The notes: generated by a model from the letters alone, not told the origin. A stretch of DNA of 24,463 nt from Glomus cerebriforme (GCA_003550305.1 QKYT01000812.1:8426-32888), one strand, 5' to 3'; shown: positions 1 to 9,308, counted from the first letter of the stretch. Numbers and translations: made by a program.

Positions 1-436
1 AAATTTTTATTTGTATCTCTAACATTTTACAAATAAAATAAAATTATTACTCTCATTTGCCAATAAATAAAAAAAAAAACAAAAAAACGATTTCAAGAAT
101 ACAAAAATATATTCACGTTTTACTAAAAAAAAAAAAAAAAAAAAAAAAAAATAACCATTCAAATACATTTTATTTTTTTTTCACTACGTTTCCCATATTG
201 ATAAATATTTTGTGTACTAAAAATATTTTTTTTCCACTGATTTAAATAACAATCAGAATCTTTAAATTCATCCTTTCTTTCTTTTTAACATGATTTGTTA
301 TTAATTAATTTAAATAATTTTTTTATATATATTTAGATATATTCCTTTTTCAAAAAAAATTACTTTTCAGGCAATTTGTGTTACTTCATTGACTGGCCAT
401 TTTATACCTTATACCTTATTTTAATACTTAAAGATA
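1..436. other. AT-rich intergenic DNA with long A tract
   Basis: No credible gene is seen. A run of about 28 A residues lies near 124-151 and several T runs follow. Reading frames here encode only lysine/asparagine/phenylalanine-rich low-complexity peptides, as expected by chance in such sequence. Confidence 0.7.
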
Positions 437-522
437 AAGGTGGAGGTAAACGTGAAGGTGAAGGTATAGGTGAAAGTGAATGTGAAGGTGAAGGTTAAGG
501 TAAGGTAAAGGTAAAGGTAAAA
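437..522 (+). repeat. Degenerate GGTGAA/GGTAAA hexamer array
   Basis: A run of imperfect hexamers of the GGTGAA, GGTAAA and GTGAAA kind fills this stretch and ends in repeated GGTAAA units. ATACCTT units just before it (about 402-420) and TTTACCTT just after it are the reverse complement, so the array is flanked by opposite-strand copies. It is a simple repeat. No coding role is apparent. Confidence 0.8.
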
Positions 523-619
523 TTTACCTTAAAGAATAAATGTTGTTTAAATATCTTTTTTTTTTATACCTTTATTTTATTCATTAAAATAAATACTAAC
601 TTCATTTTCCTTTTTTTTT

Positions 620-800
620 AGGTTAGGACCAGTTTTTTCATTCGCCAGAATGGAGGCGAAGTTTTGAAAAATTCTGATCAGAATGGATCAGTTCGCGACA
701 AATGATGGGATGATTTTTTTATTTTTCATTTCAAGATTACAGAAAGCTAGATTCTGAACTTGTAGTACTTAACTGTTTACGAATTAATGTAATCAATAAA
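620..800 (+). repeat. Dispersed-repeat-like block with palindromes and a poly(A) signal
   Basis: A T-rich tract ending in TTTAG at about 620 is followed by a more GC-rich block. The block contains an inverted repeat CGCC/GGCG (643-646 with 655-658), a perfect 14-bp palindrome ATTCTGATCAGAAT (671-684), and AATAAA at 795-800. Base composition differs from both flanks. I suspect a dispersed repeat with a terminal-exon-like layout (acceptor-like start, poly(A) signal at the end), but a second copy is not visible in this window. Confidence 0.35.
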
Positions 801-1170
801 TTGGATATATTTTCAAGCAAATAAAACTAATATGTATAGTAACACAAATAATATTTGATTCCACTTTTCAAATAAAATGTGATAATATATATACGAAACT
901 TTTATTTGATTTGTAATTAACAAAAATAAAACAATAAATGAATAGGAAAATAACTTAATTTTGACCAATAAAGTTTAATTTTTTTTTCCGAAATTTGCAG
1001 GAAAAAACCAACAATTCTTTTATTAGAAAAAAATAAGCATACTGTATATATTTATTTTACATAATTCTCAATAATAAAAAAAGAAATAATATATAAGCTA
1101 AAAATATTTTGTAATTTATTATTTATGTGATTTCTACAATATAACAAATAAAATAGAAAATTATCTGTTA
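801..1170. other. AT-rich intergenic DNA
   Basis: No gene, RNA or clear repeat is seen. The stretch is A/T tracts with short random reading frames. Confidence 0.7.
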
Positions 1171-1357
1171 TACAGTCGTCCCCCTCTATAGGCACCTCCT
1201 GTTTAGTCACACCCCCCTTATAAGCACATTTATGCTTGGCCCAAGTTACTAATAATATTATTAAAAAAACCTCCTCTATAGTCACATCATATAGGTTTTT
1301 TATAATCACCTTTTTTTTCAGTCCCGAGGGGAGTGATTATATAGGGGGACGACTGTA
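1171..1357. mobile_element. pogo/Tigger-type MITE with TA target-site duplication
   Basis: The ends are inverted repeats beginning CAGTCGTCCCCCTCTATA on the left (1173-1190) and, read inward on the other strand from 1355, CAGTCGTCCCCCTATATA. A TA dinucleotide flanks each side (1171-1172 and 1356-1357), the duplication made by Tc1/mariner-superfamily elements. CAGT-starting, C-rich termini are typical of the pogo/Tigger branch. The element is about 183 bp, AT-rich inside, with further inward matches (CAC followed by CTCC or TCC) and no transposase, so it must have been moved in trans. Internal reading frames are incidental. Confidence 0.88.
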
Positions 1358-1634
1358 CTTCAAATAATCCATATTCTTTTACAATAAGTTATTCCCATCT
1401 CTAAATGTTTTCACATTACCACTGTACCTCCATATATCAAGATTATCGCGGTCACTGTCACCAAATGACAAATCATAATATAAACTATTTATTATTTTTT
1501 TATTTTTATCCCTTACACGACTTAATATAATTTTTAATTTTATTTGTTAAAAGAGAATATGAAACTACTGCTTCTATGCTATAACTGCCATTGGATTTCC
1601 ACTCGATTGTATTATACAGTAAACATCAATTATC
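1358..1634. other. Intergenic DNA, no gene seen
   Basis: AT-rich sequence with no supported feature between the pogo-type MITE and the next inverted repeat. Confidence 0.6.
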
Positions 1635-1661
1635 CCATCGGTATTATGTATACACCGATGG
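1635..1661. repeat. Short hairpin, 8-bp arms
   Basis: CCATCGGT (1635-1642) is mirrored by ACCGATGG (1654-1661) across a 11-base spacer. A related sequence, AATCCATTGGTAAATAC, occurs near 1722-1738, similar to the reverse complement of this hairpin's right side. It may be the outer part of the foldback element that follows. Confidence 0.5.
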
Positions 1662-1761
1662 ATTTTTTTGTCACTTATTCCACTAGTTTATAAGAAGCTT
1701 GAGAAAAGTATATTAAATATAAAATCCATTGGTAAATACGTCATACGCAATGAGATAAACC

Positions 1762-1878
1762 TGTTATTCCAATAGAGATCTTATGAATAACTTTATTCAC
1801 TGATGCTCCCCTCCTTCGGGGGGGCCCCAAGGCATCAGTGAATAACCTAGTTATTCTCAGAAATCTATGAAATAACAA
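1762..1878. mobile_element. Foldback/MITE-like palindrome with GC-rich loop
   Basis: The two arms (1762-1806 and 1832-1878) are imperfect inverted repeats. The inner 14 bp are perfect: TTATTCACTGATGC at 1793-1806 against GCATCAGTGAATAA at 1832-1845. The outer parts match as TGTTATT...GAATAAC with a few differences. The loop (about 1807-1831) is strikingly GC-rich (CCCCTCC, TTC, GGGGGGGCCCC) in an AT-rich setting and can itself pair. No target duplication was recognised. It is either a small foldback transposon or another structured repeat. Confidence 0.55.
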
Positions 1879-1989
1879 GTATGAATTTTGTTAGTCTTTA
1901 ACAATTGTAAATTTTATGAAATTCATCGCGTGTAATTCCATCACAATTTCTGATATGGAGAAGTTGTGATCTATATTCATTTTGAGATT

Positions 1990-3213
1990 ACATCAACATG
2001 ATTTAGATGAAGACTTTCCAAAGGTATTTGAAGCAGCATATGTGGAATATGCGGAGATTCTGTTGCAAGTGCAATAATAAGAGACAATATGTCAATTCAC
2101 ATCAATTGTCAAATCAATTGGACATTTCATGATTCTATAAATAAAAAAAAACAAACAAATATAATGCAGATTCAGGTCATTTGTTATTTGAGTCATTCGA
2201 GTAATGAAATGAACGACACTTATCATTTGACATTGCTTATTGATTTCTATGCACAATTATTTGATGTCGATTTAATGTCAATCAAATCAAAAGTGCTGTA
2301 ATTTAGATTTTGATTATTAATCAATGTCATATCATCTGTAACACAATCTATTTGTTTATTATCATAAATGCCCAAGACTATCTATCATCTTGTAGATGTC
2401 TCAGCATTACCTATTTTTGCATTTGTTATATTAATAATTTTATTTTTAGTTTTACGCCTAGACAACTTACAAGCAAAATGGTTAATAGTAGAATTCATAA
2501 TACCTTTTAGGTACTTAATTTTTGCACTATTCAAAAGAAAGAAAAGAAAATATATATTTAAATAATAATATTTTAGAGAAACTATTCCATTCAGCTCAGA
2601 GGGTAGGATAGTAAAACCATCACATCATCATCCAATTTCAGTAATAACTGTGTTAGTCAAGATACTAAATCTGTCAGCTTATCAAAAAAATTTTATTACA
2701 GGTCATCTTGCCAGAATGTTGGTTATTTTGGCCAACAAAATTTTAATGAATGGAGACAAATGTAAAATGTCTTTCGGCAATTGTAAATTTAATATTTTCA
2801 ATAAAAAAACAACATTAAAAGAAAAAGGCACAGAAGAGATGGAAAAGGAACATCAAAGAATATATTATTGGAGTATTAATTTGATGCAAGAAAAAACCAA
2901 TAGTGACCCAAAAAATGATAAAAGAAAACAAAAATTTAGCAGTAAAGTCAAGAGCGAAAGTGATACCAGCATTGAAAATTGAAATAGTGCCATTTAAATA
3001 TTGTTATAATCGAGACAATGTCAAAAAATACAGGCATTCTTGGGGCAACTGCTTCAAGGTGATACCTTGGCAGGCATTATACAGATGACAGAAACTCCAA
3101 AGAAAACGTGTCATTTTGTTCTCCTGATCAATCCAATTGTCAAATGTGGTGATGACTCTAAAGTGCCAATGAAAATGAATCACAACATGGGTGTTGTAAT
3201 AATCATTCCATGG
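1990..3213 (+). pseudogene. Decayed coding region of unknown family
   Basis: Protein-like stretches lie in shifting plus-strand frames with no intact gene. Near 1996-2076 a frame reads DLDEDFPKVFEAAYVEY and onward to a TAA. At 2700-2980 there is a lysine/glutamate-rich frame (for example EEMEKEHQRIYYWSINLMQ). At 3010-3213 a 68-codon open stretch contains AFLGQLLQGDTLAGIIQMTE and ends at TAG. A possible acceptor (TTTTATTACAG) lies at 2691-2701. The hAT-like element interrupts the sequence downstream. If that element and one target duplication are ignored, the 3010 frame resumes after the single TAG and runs to 4849. I do not recognise the family. Composition and stop spacing suggest an old gene, but homology would need a search. 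Confidence 0.35.
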
Positions 3214-3243
3214 TAGTCAAATTGTTCAAAAGCGAAACTGATC

Positions 3244-3251
3244 ATCACAAT
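3244..3251. repeat. Left target-site duplication of the hAT-like element
   Basis: ATCACAAT borders the left terminus. GTCACAAT (4796-4803) borders the right one, so 7 of 8 bases match. An 8-bp duplication is the hallmark of the hAT superfamily. Confidence 0.75.
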
Positions 3252-3949
3252 TAGGGATGGGAAAACTCTACATAGGAGCGGCTCGAGCACAGTTTATGAG
3301 TCAGCTCTTAGTTCTCAGCTTGGCTCGGTTTGAACTGACTTGAACCGATTTAAGCCAACTTGAACCGACTTGAGCTGACTTTGACCAACTCAAACTGAAG
3401 CTACTTTTACTATTTTATCCTTATTTATTGAATAAATTTTAATATTTTAAATTATTTTATCAATTAAGTTAACAAATTAAATATCATAATTATTAAATAA
3501 AGTTTCATTTATATTTTATTAAATTTATTTATTATATTAAAAAGTTACATCATTAAATTTAAAGTGTCAAAAAATAAACTAAATTAAAACCAAAGAAAAT
3601 TCACCCGAAGATTCCAAGCTAAAAAGAAGCCAAAACTACATAAAGATAATAAAGAAACATTAGTAATGTCCCTTAAAAACAAAAATCATTTAAGTTTCAA
3701 AGTTTTATTACTTCGAAACATTATCCATGATCCAATAATAGAAGCCTTGGAGGTCCAAGAAGTCAAATCGAAGCAGCTTATATAAAGAATCCACAGTCTG
3801 AGTCAAAATCAAAGCAACACTGAGGGCCGATACTACAAAAAAATTTTAATTCCAAAATCCAAAGTCTGGGTCAAAATCAAATAACTTATAAAAGCAGCTA
3901 AAATTAAATCGAAGTTGAAGTAACCTACAAAAGTAAAGGAGGCATTATT

Positions 3950-4007
3950 ATCCTGAGCAGGATTCGAACATGCACCTATCGTATCTCTACCATCGAGCTT
4001 TCATGAC
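3950..4007 (-). pseudogene. tRNA-derived relic with A and B boxes, anticodon arm missing
   Basis: Read on the minus strand from 4007 to 3950, the 5' strand GTCATGA and 3' strand TCAGGAT pair in 6 of 7 positions, one of them a G-U (acceptor stem). AAGCTCGATGGTAGAG (4000-3985) matches the tRNA D-arm/A box. GCATG-TTCGAAT-CCTGC (3973-3957) is a T arm with one stem mismatch and the consensus B box GTTCGAATCC (3969-3960). Only about ten bases separate the D arm and T arm, so the anticodon arm is gone and the total is 58 nt. It cannot be a working tRNA. It could be a SINE head or a captured tRNA pseudogene; the internal RNA polymerase III boxes are well preserved. Confidence 0.65.
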
Positions 4008-4085
4008 GTAATGAAAAAAAAATCTAAACCAAACAAAACACTTAAAAAAAAAGAAATCCTAAAATTCATGCCGAAGTCAAAAGTA

Positions 4086-4316
4086 CCTACAAAAAGAAAT
4101 CCAAAGTCGAAGTTGAAGAGCCCAACCCAAAAGACAAAAAAAAAGAAAGACCTAGTCTTTGATAAATAGTACAAAACAAAATTGAAAAAAAAAGAAAAAA
4201 ATTTTACCTACAAAAAGAAATTCAAAGTCAAAGTTGAAGAGCCCACAAAAAAAAAGACTTAGTCTTTGACAAATAGTACAAAACAGAATCAAAAAAAGAA
4301 AAAAATTTTACCTGCA
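4086..4316. repeat. Two tandem copies of a unit of about 121 bp inside the hAT-like element
   Basis: Copy 1 (4086-4206) and copy 2 (4207-4316) both begin CCTACAAAAAGAAAT, then AAAGTC, GAAGTTGAAGAGCCCA, TAGTCTTTGA, AAATAGTACAAAAC and AAAAATTTTACCT. Differences are single substitutions and length changes in A runs. Copy 2 is about 11 bases shorter. Shorter similar units occur upstream: CAGTCTGAGTCAAAATCAAA near 3794 and AAGTCTGGGTCAAAATCAAA near 3860. Confidence 0.8.
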
Positions 4317-4795
4317 GCCGTGAAGAATCCAGCCGAACCCTAAAGAAAAAAGAAAGAAAAAAGTGGTATAAATAAGAAAATTGAAATAAAAATGAAAACT
4401 AAAAAAAAAAGCAAAAAACATTACCCACCGTCTTAATCAACTGAATTCTTAATAAAGAAAATAAAAAAGAAAGTAAAAAAGTTAGTGCAAGAAATAAGTG
4501 AAATGAAAATAAAAAAAGGTACTTATCGAAAGACCGAAAGACCGAAGGATCTAAAAAAAAAGAAGGATATTAGACATTAACGAAGTGAAAATTAAGAACA
4601 TGAAATACAAAAAAAAAAAAAGAAACTTACGAATTGTAGGTTTTATTTTTTTTTTAATCTGAAAAAAAAAAGATTAGCTGAGTAGTCAGTCAAGCCGATT
4701 GAGTCAGCTTGAGTCAGTTCGAGTTGAGCTGACTCGAGTCAGTTTAACTGCTCCACAGAGCTGGAAACGAACTAAACGAATCGCTCCCATCCCTA

Positions 4796-4803
4796 GTCAC
4801 AAT
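4796..4803. repeat. Right target-site duplication of the hAT-like element
   Basis: GTCACAAT directly follows the right terminus and matches the left flank in 7 of 8 bases. Confidence 0.75.
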
Positions 4804-7755
4804 ATTGCAATATCTCTTGGCTTTGAAATCTTCAAACCAGATGATCTAATGGATACTTTATACATACTACTTTATAATCATTTTCTAATTACCAAAAATA
4901 ATTGCTATCAATTATAACATATTTGTTTCCAACGTTTGATATATTTAGTATAATTTGATACTGACATAAGAATTTTAAATTTTTAATATTATTCACATTT
5001 TTTTAACATTTTAAATTAAAATAATTCATACGACATTAATCCAGGGAATATATAGTACATTTCTTTTATCATAAAGATGCATTTCAATAATGAAAGTTTG
5101 TATACTATGTTATAAATGTTGATAAATAATTTTTTTTAAACTTTCATACTTTATCCTTTAAAAAATATTCTTAATCCAGGATTGTATTAAAGAGGGAACA
5201 TCTTAAAATGTTCATAGATGATTGGTTATCAGAATAATCTGAAGAATCTATTAATTAATATTTTCGTTAGTTTTCCATTCATTAAAAAAAAATAATTCGT
5301 AAAGTTATTGTTGAAGTAGATAATGATATTTATAATCTTAAAAAAATTATTGCAGAAAAAATTCCCTAATGTAAAAGCCATTGTGCTTTGAATCAAAAAC
5401 ATTAGGAATATTTGTACAGTTAAGTTCTTATCTATATAATGGAGAGTTTTAGATTACCCTGTGTAAATAATTTTGAATTGTGCAATGCATAATTCGTCTG
5501 CCTTTGCGCCTGATCTATTCCATATTTTTTTTACTATTTTTGGTTCAGGTGAAATGAAATAGTGTACCATGGCGGATGACGTGATTATTAATTAATAGTA
5601 GTCAAAGAATTACTTTATATCATATAATATATATCAATATTAGCTATAAATAAAGAACTTTAATTGAAGCTTATTTTTGGTAATTTTTATGTACACAATT
5701 TACTATATTGGTTTCCTGATGTGAAGCAACAGGTTACGGCTAGTAAATTACAAAGAAAAAAATTTTAAATATTTATTTTATTCATTTTTTTTTTATAAGT
5801 TGTAAAATTGGAAAATTATATCTTCTAATAAATAATAAACTAAAATAAATATTACTACCATATGTTTTCTAATGTATCAAATTTTAGTATAGTATGATTT
5901 TCTAAAATTGTATGTATACTTCACTTTTTTTGTTTGTAACTTTGTATGCATGCCTTAAAATTATACTTACATACTTTAATATCTAATATATATATATATA
6001 TTGTACAATTGTATGTACATAATAAAAATAAAATCATACATCTATCTAACTAAAGAAATTCCTGTATAACTGCGGGAATCTGAAATTTTTTATAAATATC
6101 CATCCTATTTCCTCCCAACACGACCTTATGTTTTGATCTGCTTTTACCTAAAACAATGAAGGTCTTTATATCGAACTGCGCCACGAACGAAAAGAAGTCC
6201 TGTCTTTTATAAATCGAAGCAAGAAAAAAAAATTCTAGATAGATATTTAGTTCTTCCTTTGGTCTGTCTTTAGGTAAAAAAAATGAAATGAGAATAGGAA
6301 TTTTTAATATAACTTATTCACATTCTGTATCTACATAATAGCAAAGCAACTAACGAATATTTTAATAAAAAAACTTTTCTCTTGCGTAAGGCCTCTCGGC
6401 CAAGCATTTACAAAATAATATTATTATTCATCGCTTGAGCATGTTGTGGGGATGTGGGGATATGGGAATATGCTAACTTTTTTTTTCGCCGGACTTTATT
6501 ATTTTCTTTTTTAGAAATAGGGGTATGGATATGATATCATTTTCATGCACGGCCGTAATTATCTCAGGTCTATATCTTCGAGCAGGTTCTATTTTCCATT
6601 TATGCTAACATATAAGGATGTATATTTTTGCCGTGCAGTCATAAAATATATAAAGGGTTATTTCTAGGGAAATGCTTGGCACTTTTTTTTTCTCCCAGAA
6701 GTGAAAAAAATAAAAATATAACATTTTCGCATATAACAAAAATAACAAAAACCAATCTAATAAAATGATCCCAAACTCTGATATTTTTTTTTGTTCGCAT
6801 TCTTCAGTGTCTCTATTGTAATTTACGAGATGCTAAGCCGAGGTTTCCTAACAATGGATATGATCCAGAGCATTTTTTCGGGAAATGTAATCATTTATTT
6901 AAGCTTTGCCGTTGCTATCATATTTTTTTCGCAAATATCAAACGGGATCACGAGATAATAATCTCGAAAGAACCCTCTTGGCATTAAACGATGAAATTCA
7001 AAGAATGTGTACGGAAGCTGATTGGAGAAGTGATGAAAAAATGATGTAATCCGCACGTGACTAAAATTCAATGCACATTTCTTTTTAGCCGGATCCAATC
7101 GATTTTCTTATACAAGTTGTGTATCCGTAGGACAACTCCCTATTCGTGATCTTAGTAAATGATCGACATAAATTTTGCCCTATAAACCTTATATTGTTTA
7201 TATGGGAGGTATACCTTTGTGTGATCAACATAATACGAGCGATAATCCGATGTTTGAGCACCAATTTCACCAGCCGGGTGATCTGTTAAACTTTAAATAA
7301 TAAAAAGAGATTTAAGACGTGATTCACGAGAAATCGGGAAAATTGTGCCGATCCATTATAAATGTACTAATTTTAAATATCGTGCAAAACACGTGGATAA
7401 TTCACCTCATTCAGCCGGGCTGAAAGATCGGACCCCCTCTAATTAGTCGTTGCTAAGTCTTTAAGTCCAGGGCCTAGGACTTTACCATCCCTACGGTCGT
7501 ATTACGGTATTCTGTCCATTCCCACTTTTTATTCTTGGTAACACTCATTAAAGTTTTTGATTTAAACTCGATGCTAATACATAAAAAATATGGAGATATC
7601 CTTTTTTTGCCATGGCTGGTTTATTATAATTTATAAGTAATTATTTTTTAATATTGACAAGGGGTCAATATGATCACCCCGATACTAACGATTTGAATGA
7701 AATTAATTTCATGTGATTTTCATATTCAAAAAAAAAAAAATTTTTTAATGAATTT
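4804..7755. other. Long intergenic stretch without a supported gene
   Basis: About 3 kb of AT-rich sequence. It contains a short (TA)n run near 5987-6000, an inverted repeat TTTACCTAAA/TTTAGGTAAA (around 6145 and 6271), the 6546-6637 inverted repeat listed separately, and a less AT-rich zone at about 6800-7510 with a small hairpin CAGCCGGGCTGA near 7412. Minus-strand frames at 6895-7270 are short and show no domain, signal or codon pattern that I can defend. Nothing looks like a tRNA or rRNA. Confidence 0.6.
6546..6637. repeat. 92-bp inverted-repeat unit with TGCACGGC ends
   Basis: TGCACGGC at 6546-6553 faces GCCGTGCA at 6630-6637. AT-rich sequence just inside both ends continues the resemblance weakly. 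It could be a small MITE, but there is no convincing target duplication. Confidence 0.3.
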
Positions 7756-7760
7756 TTTCT

Positions 7761-7769
7761 TATAAAAAG
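7761..7769 (+). promoter_or_regulatory. TATA box of the ML-domain gene
   Basis: TATAAAAAG lies 70 bases before the start codon at 7831. With a start site about 30 bases downstream this leaves a leader of roughly 40 bases, normal for a fungal gene. Confidence 0.6.
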
Positions 7770-7830
7770 ACAACGGCTTGCAAATAAAATTTTTTAAGTT
7801 GAGAAAATATTATAATTATACAAAAAAATT

Positions 7831-8280
7831 ATGAAACAAAATTTGATTTTTGCGGTCATTTTATTGGCCATACTTTCCATGACCAATGCCATTTCACTTC
7901 ATAAAAGAAAAACTGAATTTTCAAATTGTGGCGGTCCTGCCCTCGATGTAACAGCAATGACGCCTGATCCTATCCAAGCAGGAAAAAACGTAACCTTTAA
8001 CATTTCCGGAAATTTTTCTGAACATCCGATAACGTCAGATTACAGGCAATATATTGTATTTGCTCAAGGATATGAATATTATTCCGAATTCAGTCAAGCT
8101 ATTTGTAGTGACAGCATTAGTAGTGACATACCCAAGTGTCCAGTTACCGATTATAATACAACGATGATAATTCAGGCGACAGCCAATTTACCTGACAGTT
8201 ACCTAATTACAGTCTATATTTGGAATGGGAATTATGGGTCGGATTGGTTGAGTTGTACACATGCCTCTGTTGGCGAATGA
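7831..8280 (+). CDS. Secreted ML-domain (NPC2-like) lipid-binding protein
   Basis: This intronless 149-residue frame starts at the first ATG after a TATA box. Residues 1-20 (MKQNLIFAVILLAILSMTNA) are a typical signal peptide, followed by a basic HKRK stretch. Residues 30-147 fit the ML (MD-2-related lipid-recognition) domain: FSNCGGPALDV at the start, the TPDPIQAGKNVTF segment, and cysteines at 33, 92, 103 and 142 available for two disulfides. N-glycosylation sequons are at 53, 57, 61 and 109. Family members are small beta-sandwich carriers of sterols or phospholipids; fungal ones are often called phosphatidylglycerol/phosphatidylinositol transfer proteins. Length and layout are complete. The ligand cannot be read from the sequence. 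It could act in the vacuole/endosome like NPC2 or be secreted to the host interface; the latter is inference. Confidence 0.88.
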   Translation: MKQNLIFAVILLAILSMTNAISLHKRKTEFSNCGGPALDVTAMTPDPIQAGKNVTFNISGNFSEHPITSDYRQYIVFAQGYEYYSEFSQAICSDSISSDIPKCPVTDYNTTMIIQATANLPDSYLITVYIWNGNYGSDWLSCTHASVGE

Positions 8281-8406
8281 AATTGCTGACGAGTGTCCTA
8301 TCGCCTCATATCCTTTAAATAGTTTTTTTTTCTTGATAAATTAATTCTTCTTTAATAAGTCACATTTTTTTTGCTAAATTTTTCAAACTAATAATAATTA
8401 TAAAAC

Positions 8407-8412
8407 AATAAA
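8407..8412 (+). terminator. Candidate poly(A) signal of the ML-domain gene
   Basis: AATAAA occurs 127 bases after the stop codon in a strongly AT-rich 3' region. Confidence 0.45.
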
Positions 8413-9302
8413 GTAAACTAATTCTTTAATTACTGCGGTTGGTCCATGATTATGATTTGCGCGAGTGTCTTTGCAATTCAAAACTGTGTGCATGTTAGAA
8501 ATAACAACCAGTTTTTCATTTGTCTAAAATATCTATACAATACATTATCCCAACAATAACTCCGTGATTTTGCCCCAATCATTGATTTGGAAACAAGCAA
8601 TGTGTTCATTGATCATGAGTATACATATAAACTGTACTGTACTGTTGACCTACGTTGTATGTATGCTATTGGGCTATATTTTTTAAATTTATAAATGCTG
8701 TATGACCACTCATCAAATAACTAAAACTTTATTGCAACACAATCCCCCAGCATAATCCCGGATCTGATAGATCTCTATATGAATACACATAATCTAACTC
8801 CCCTCCAAATCTGTATACAACATTATGCTAACTAACTAATAGTGTGAAAAATATGACTTCATGGGGCAGATAGCAGAAAGTGTGACACGTTGTGATGTTA
8901 ATATTTATTAATGCGGAATTTTTTGGCACTGGGAAATTTGCGGCGGGAATCCAAATATTGCACCTGATAATTTAGTAAGAACCGTTTCACGTGAAAAAGT
9001 ATCAAAAAATAGTATTTATATATATAAAATGGTCCTACACGCACGAAGTATAGCGATGTAACTATAGAACAGGATACATATTCATACAAAATAAATCTTG
9101 TTATTTCGACAGTATTCTACTTGATAATAGATTTGAATTTTTTGCAGTTGACTGACGTATAACGAATTAAAATATTAAACCACAAAGCAAATTTATAATA
9201 TATCTCAATAAAATCGAAATAAATTAAATTATTGATTTTTTTTTTTTTGCCAACGTAAATCAAAAATTGTAAATTGTAATTCGTTCAGTTTTATTTGAAT
9301 GA
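8413..9302. other. Intergenic DNA, no gene seen
   Basis: Convergent spacer between the ML-domain gene and the carbonic anhydrase gene. A short minus-strand frame at 8898-9089 has no recognisable feature. No RNA gene or repeat is evident. Confidence 0.65.
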
Positions 9303-9308
9303 TTTATT
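9303..9308 (-). terminator. Candidate poly(A) signal of the carbonic anhydrase gene
   Basis: AATAAA on the minus strand lies about 70 bases beyond the stop codon. Confidence 0.45.

Larger units (their letters stand above)
3252..4795. mobile_element. Non-autonomous hAT-like DNA transposon, 1544 bp
   Basis: The termini are perfect 11-bp inverted repeats, TAGGGATGGGA at 3252-3262 and TCCCATCCCTA at 4785-4795, flanked by a near-perfect 8-bp target duplication. Inside each end is a zone of short repeated motifs: ACTTGAACCGA and related units at about 3310-3400, and GAGTCAG/TTGAG units at about 4678-4750. Subterminal repeats of this sort are transposase-binding sites in hAT elements. The interior is strongly purine-biased on the plus strand from about 3590 to 4680 (many AAAGAAA runs). 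It holds a tRNA-derived relic and a tandem duplication, and encodes no transposase (no long reading frame on either strand). The one mismatch in the duplication suggests insertion some time ago. Confidence 0.82.

Noticed and set aside
57..245. 62-codon plus-strand reading frame
   Set aside because: Lysine, asparagine and phenylalanine runs come from A and T tracts, with no domain or gene context.
1052..1309. 85-codon minus-strand reading frame
   Set aside because: It runs across the pogo-type MITE terminus and interior, so its sequence is explained by the element.
2089..2565. Overlapping plus-strand frames of 65-70 codons, one with a hydrophobic stretch
   Set aside because: No motif, no consistent splice sites and no supporting context; the hydrophobic part reflects T-rich DNA. 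They may be part of the relic listed for this region.
4699..4917. 72-codon frame at the right end of the hAT-like element
   Set aside because: Most of it translates subterminal repeats and the inverted terminus of the transposon.
6895..7270. Two minus-strand frames of 61-67 codons
   Set aside because: The region is less AT-rich than its flanks, which made them worth a look, but the translations show no domain, signal or continuity between them.
8898..9089. 63-codon minus-strand frame
   Set aside because: Tyrosine/phenylalanine-rich chance frame in a convergent spacer.
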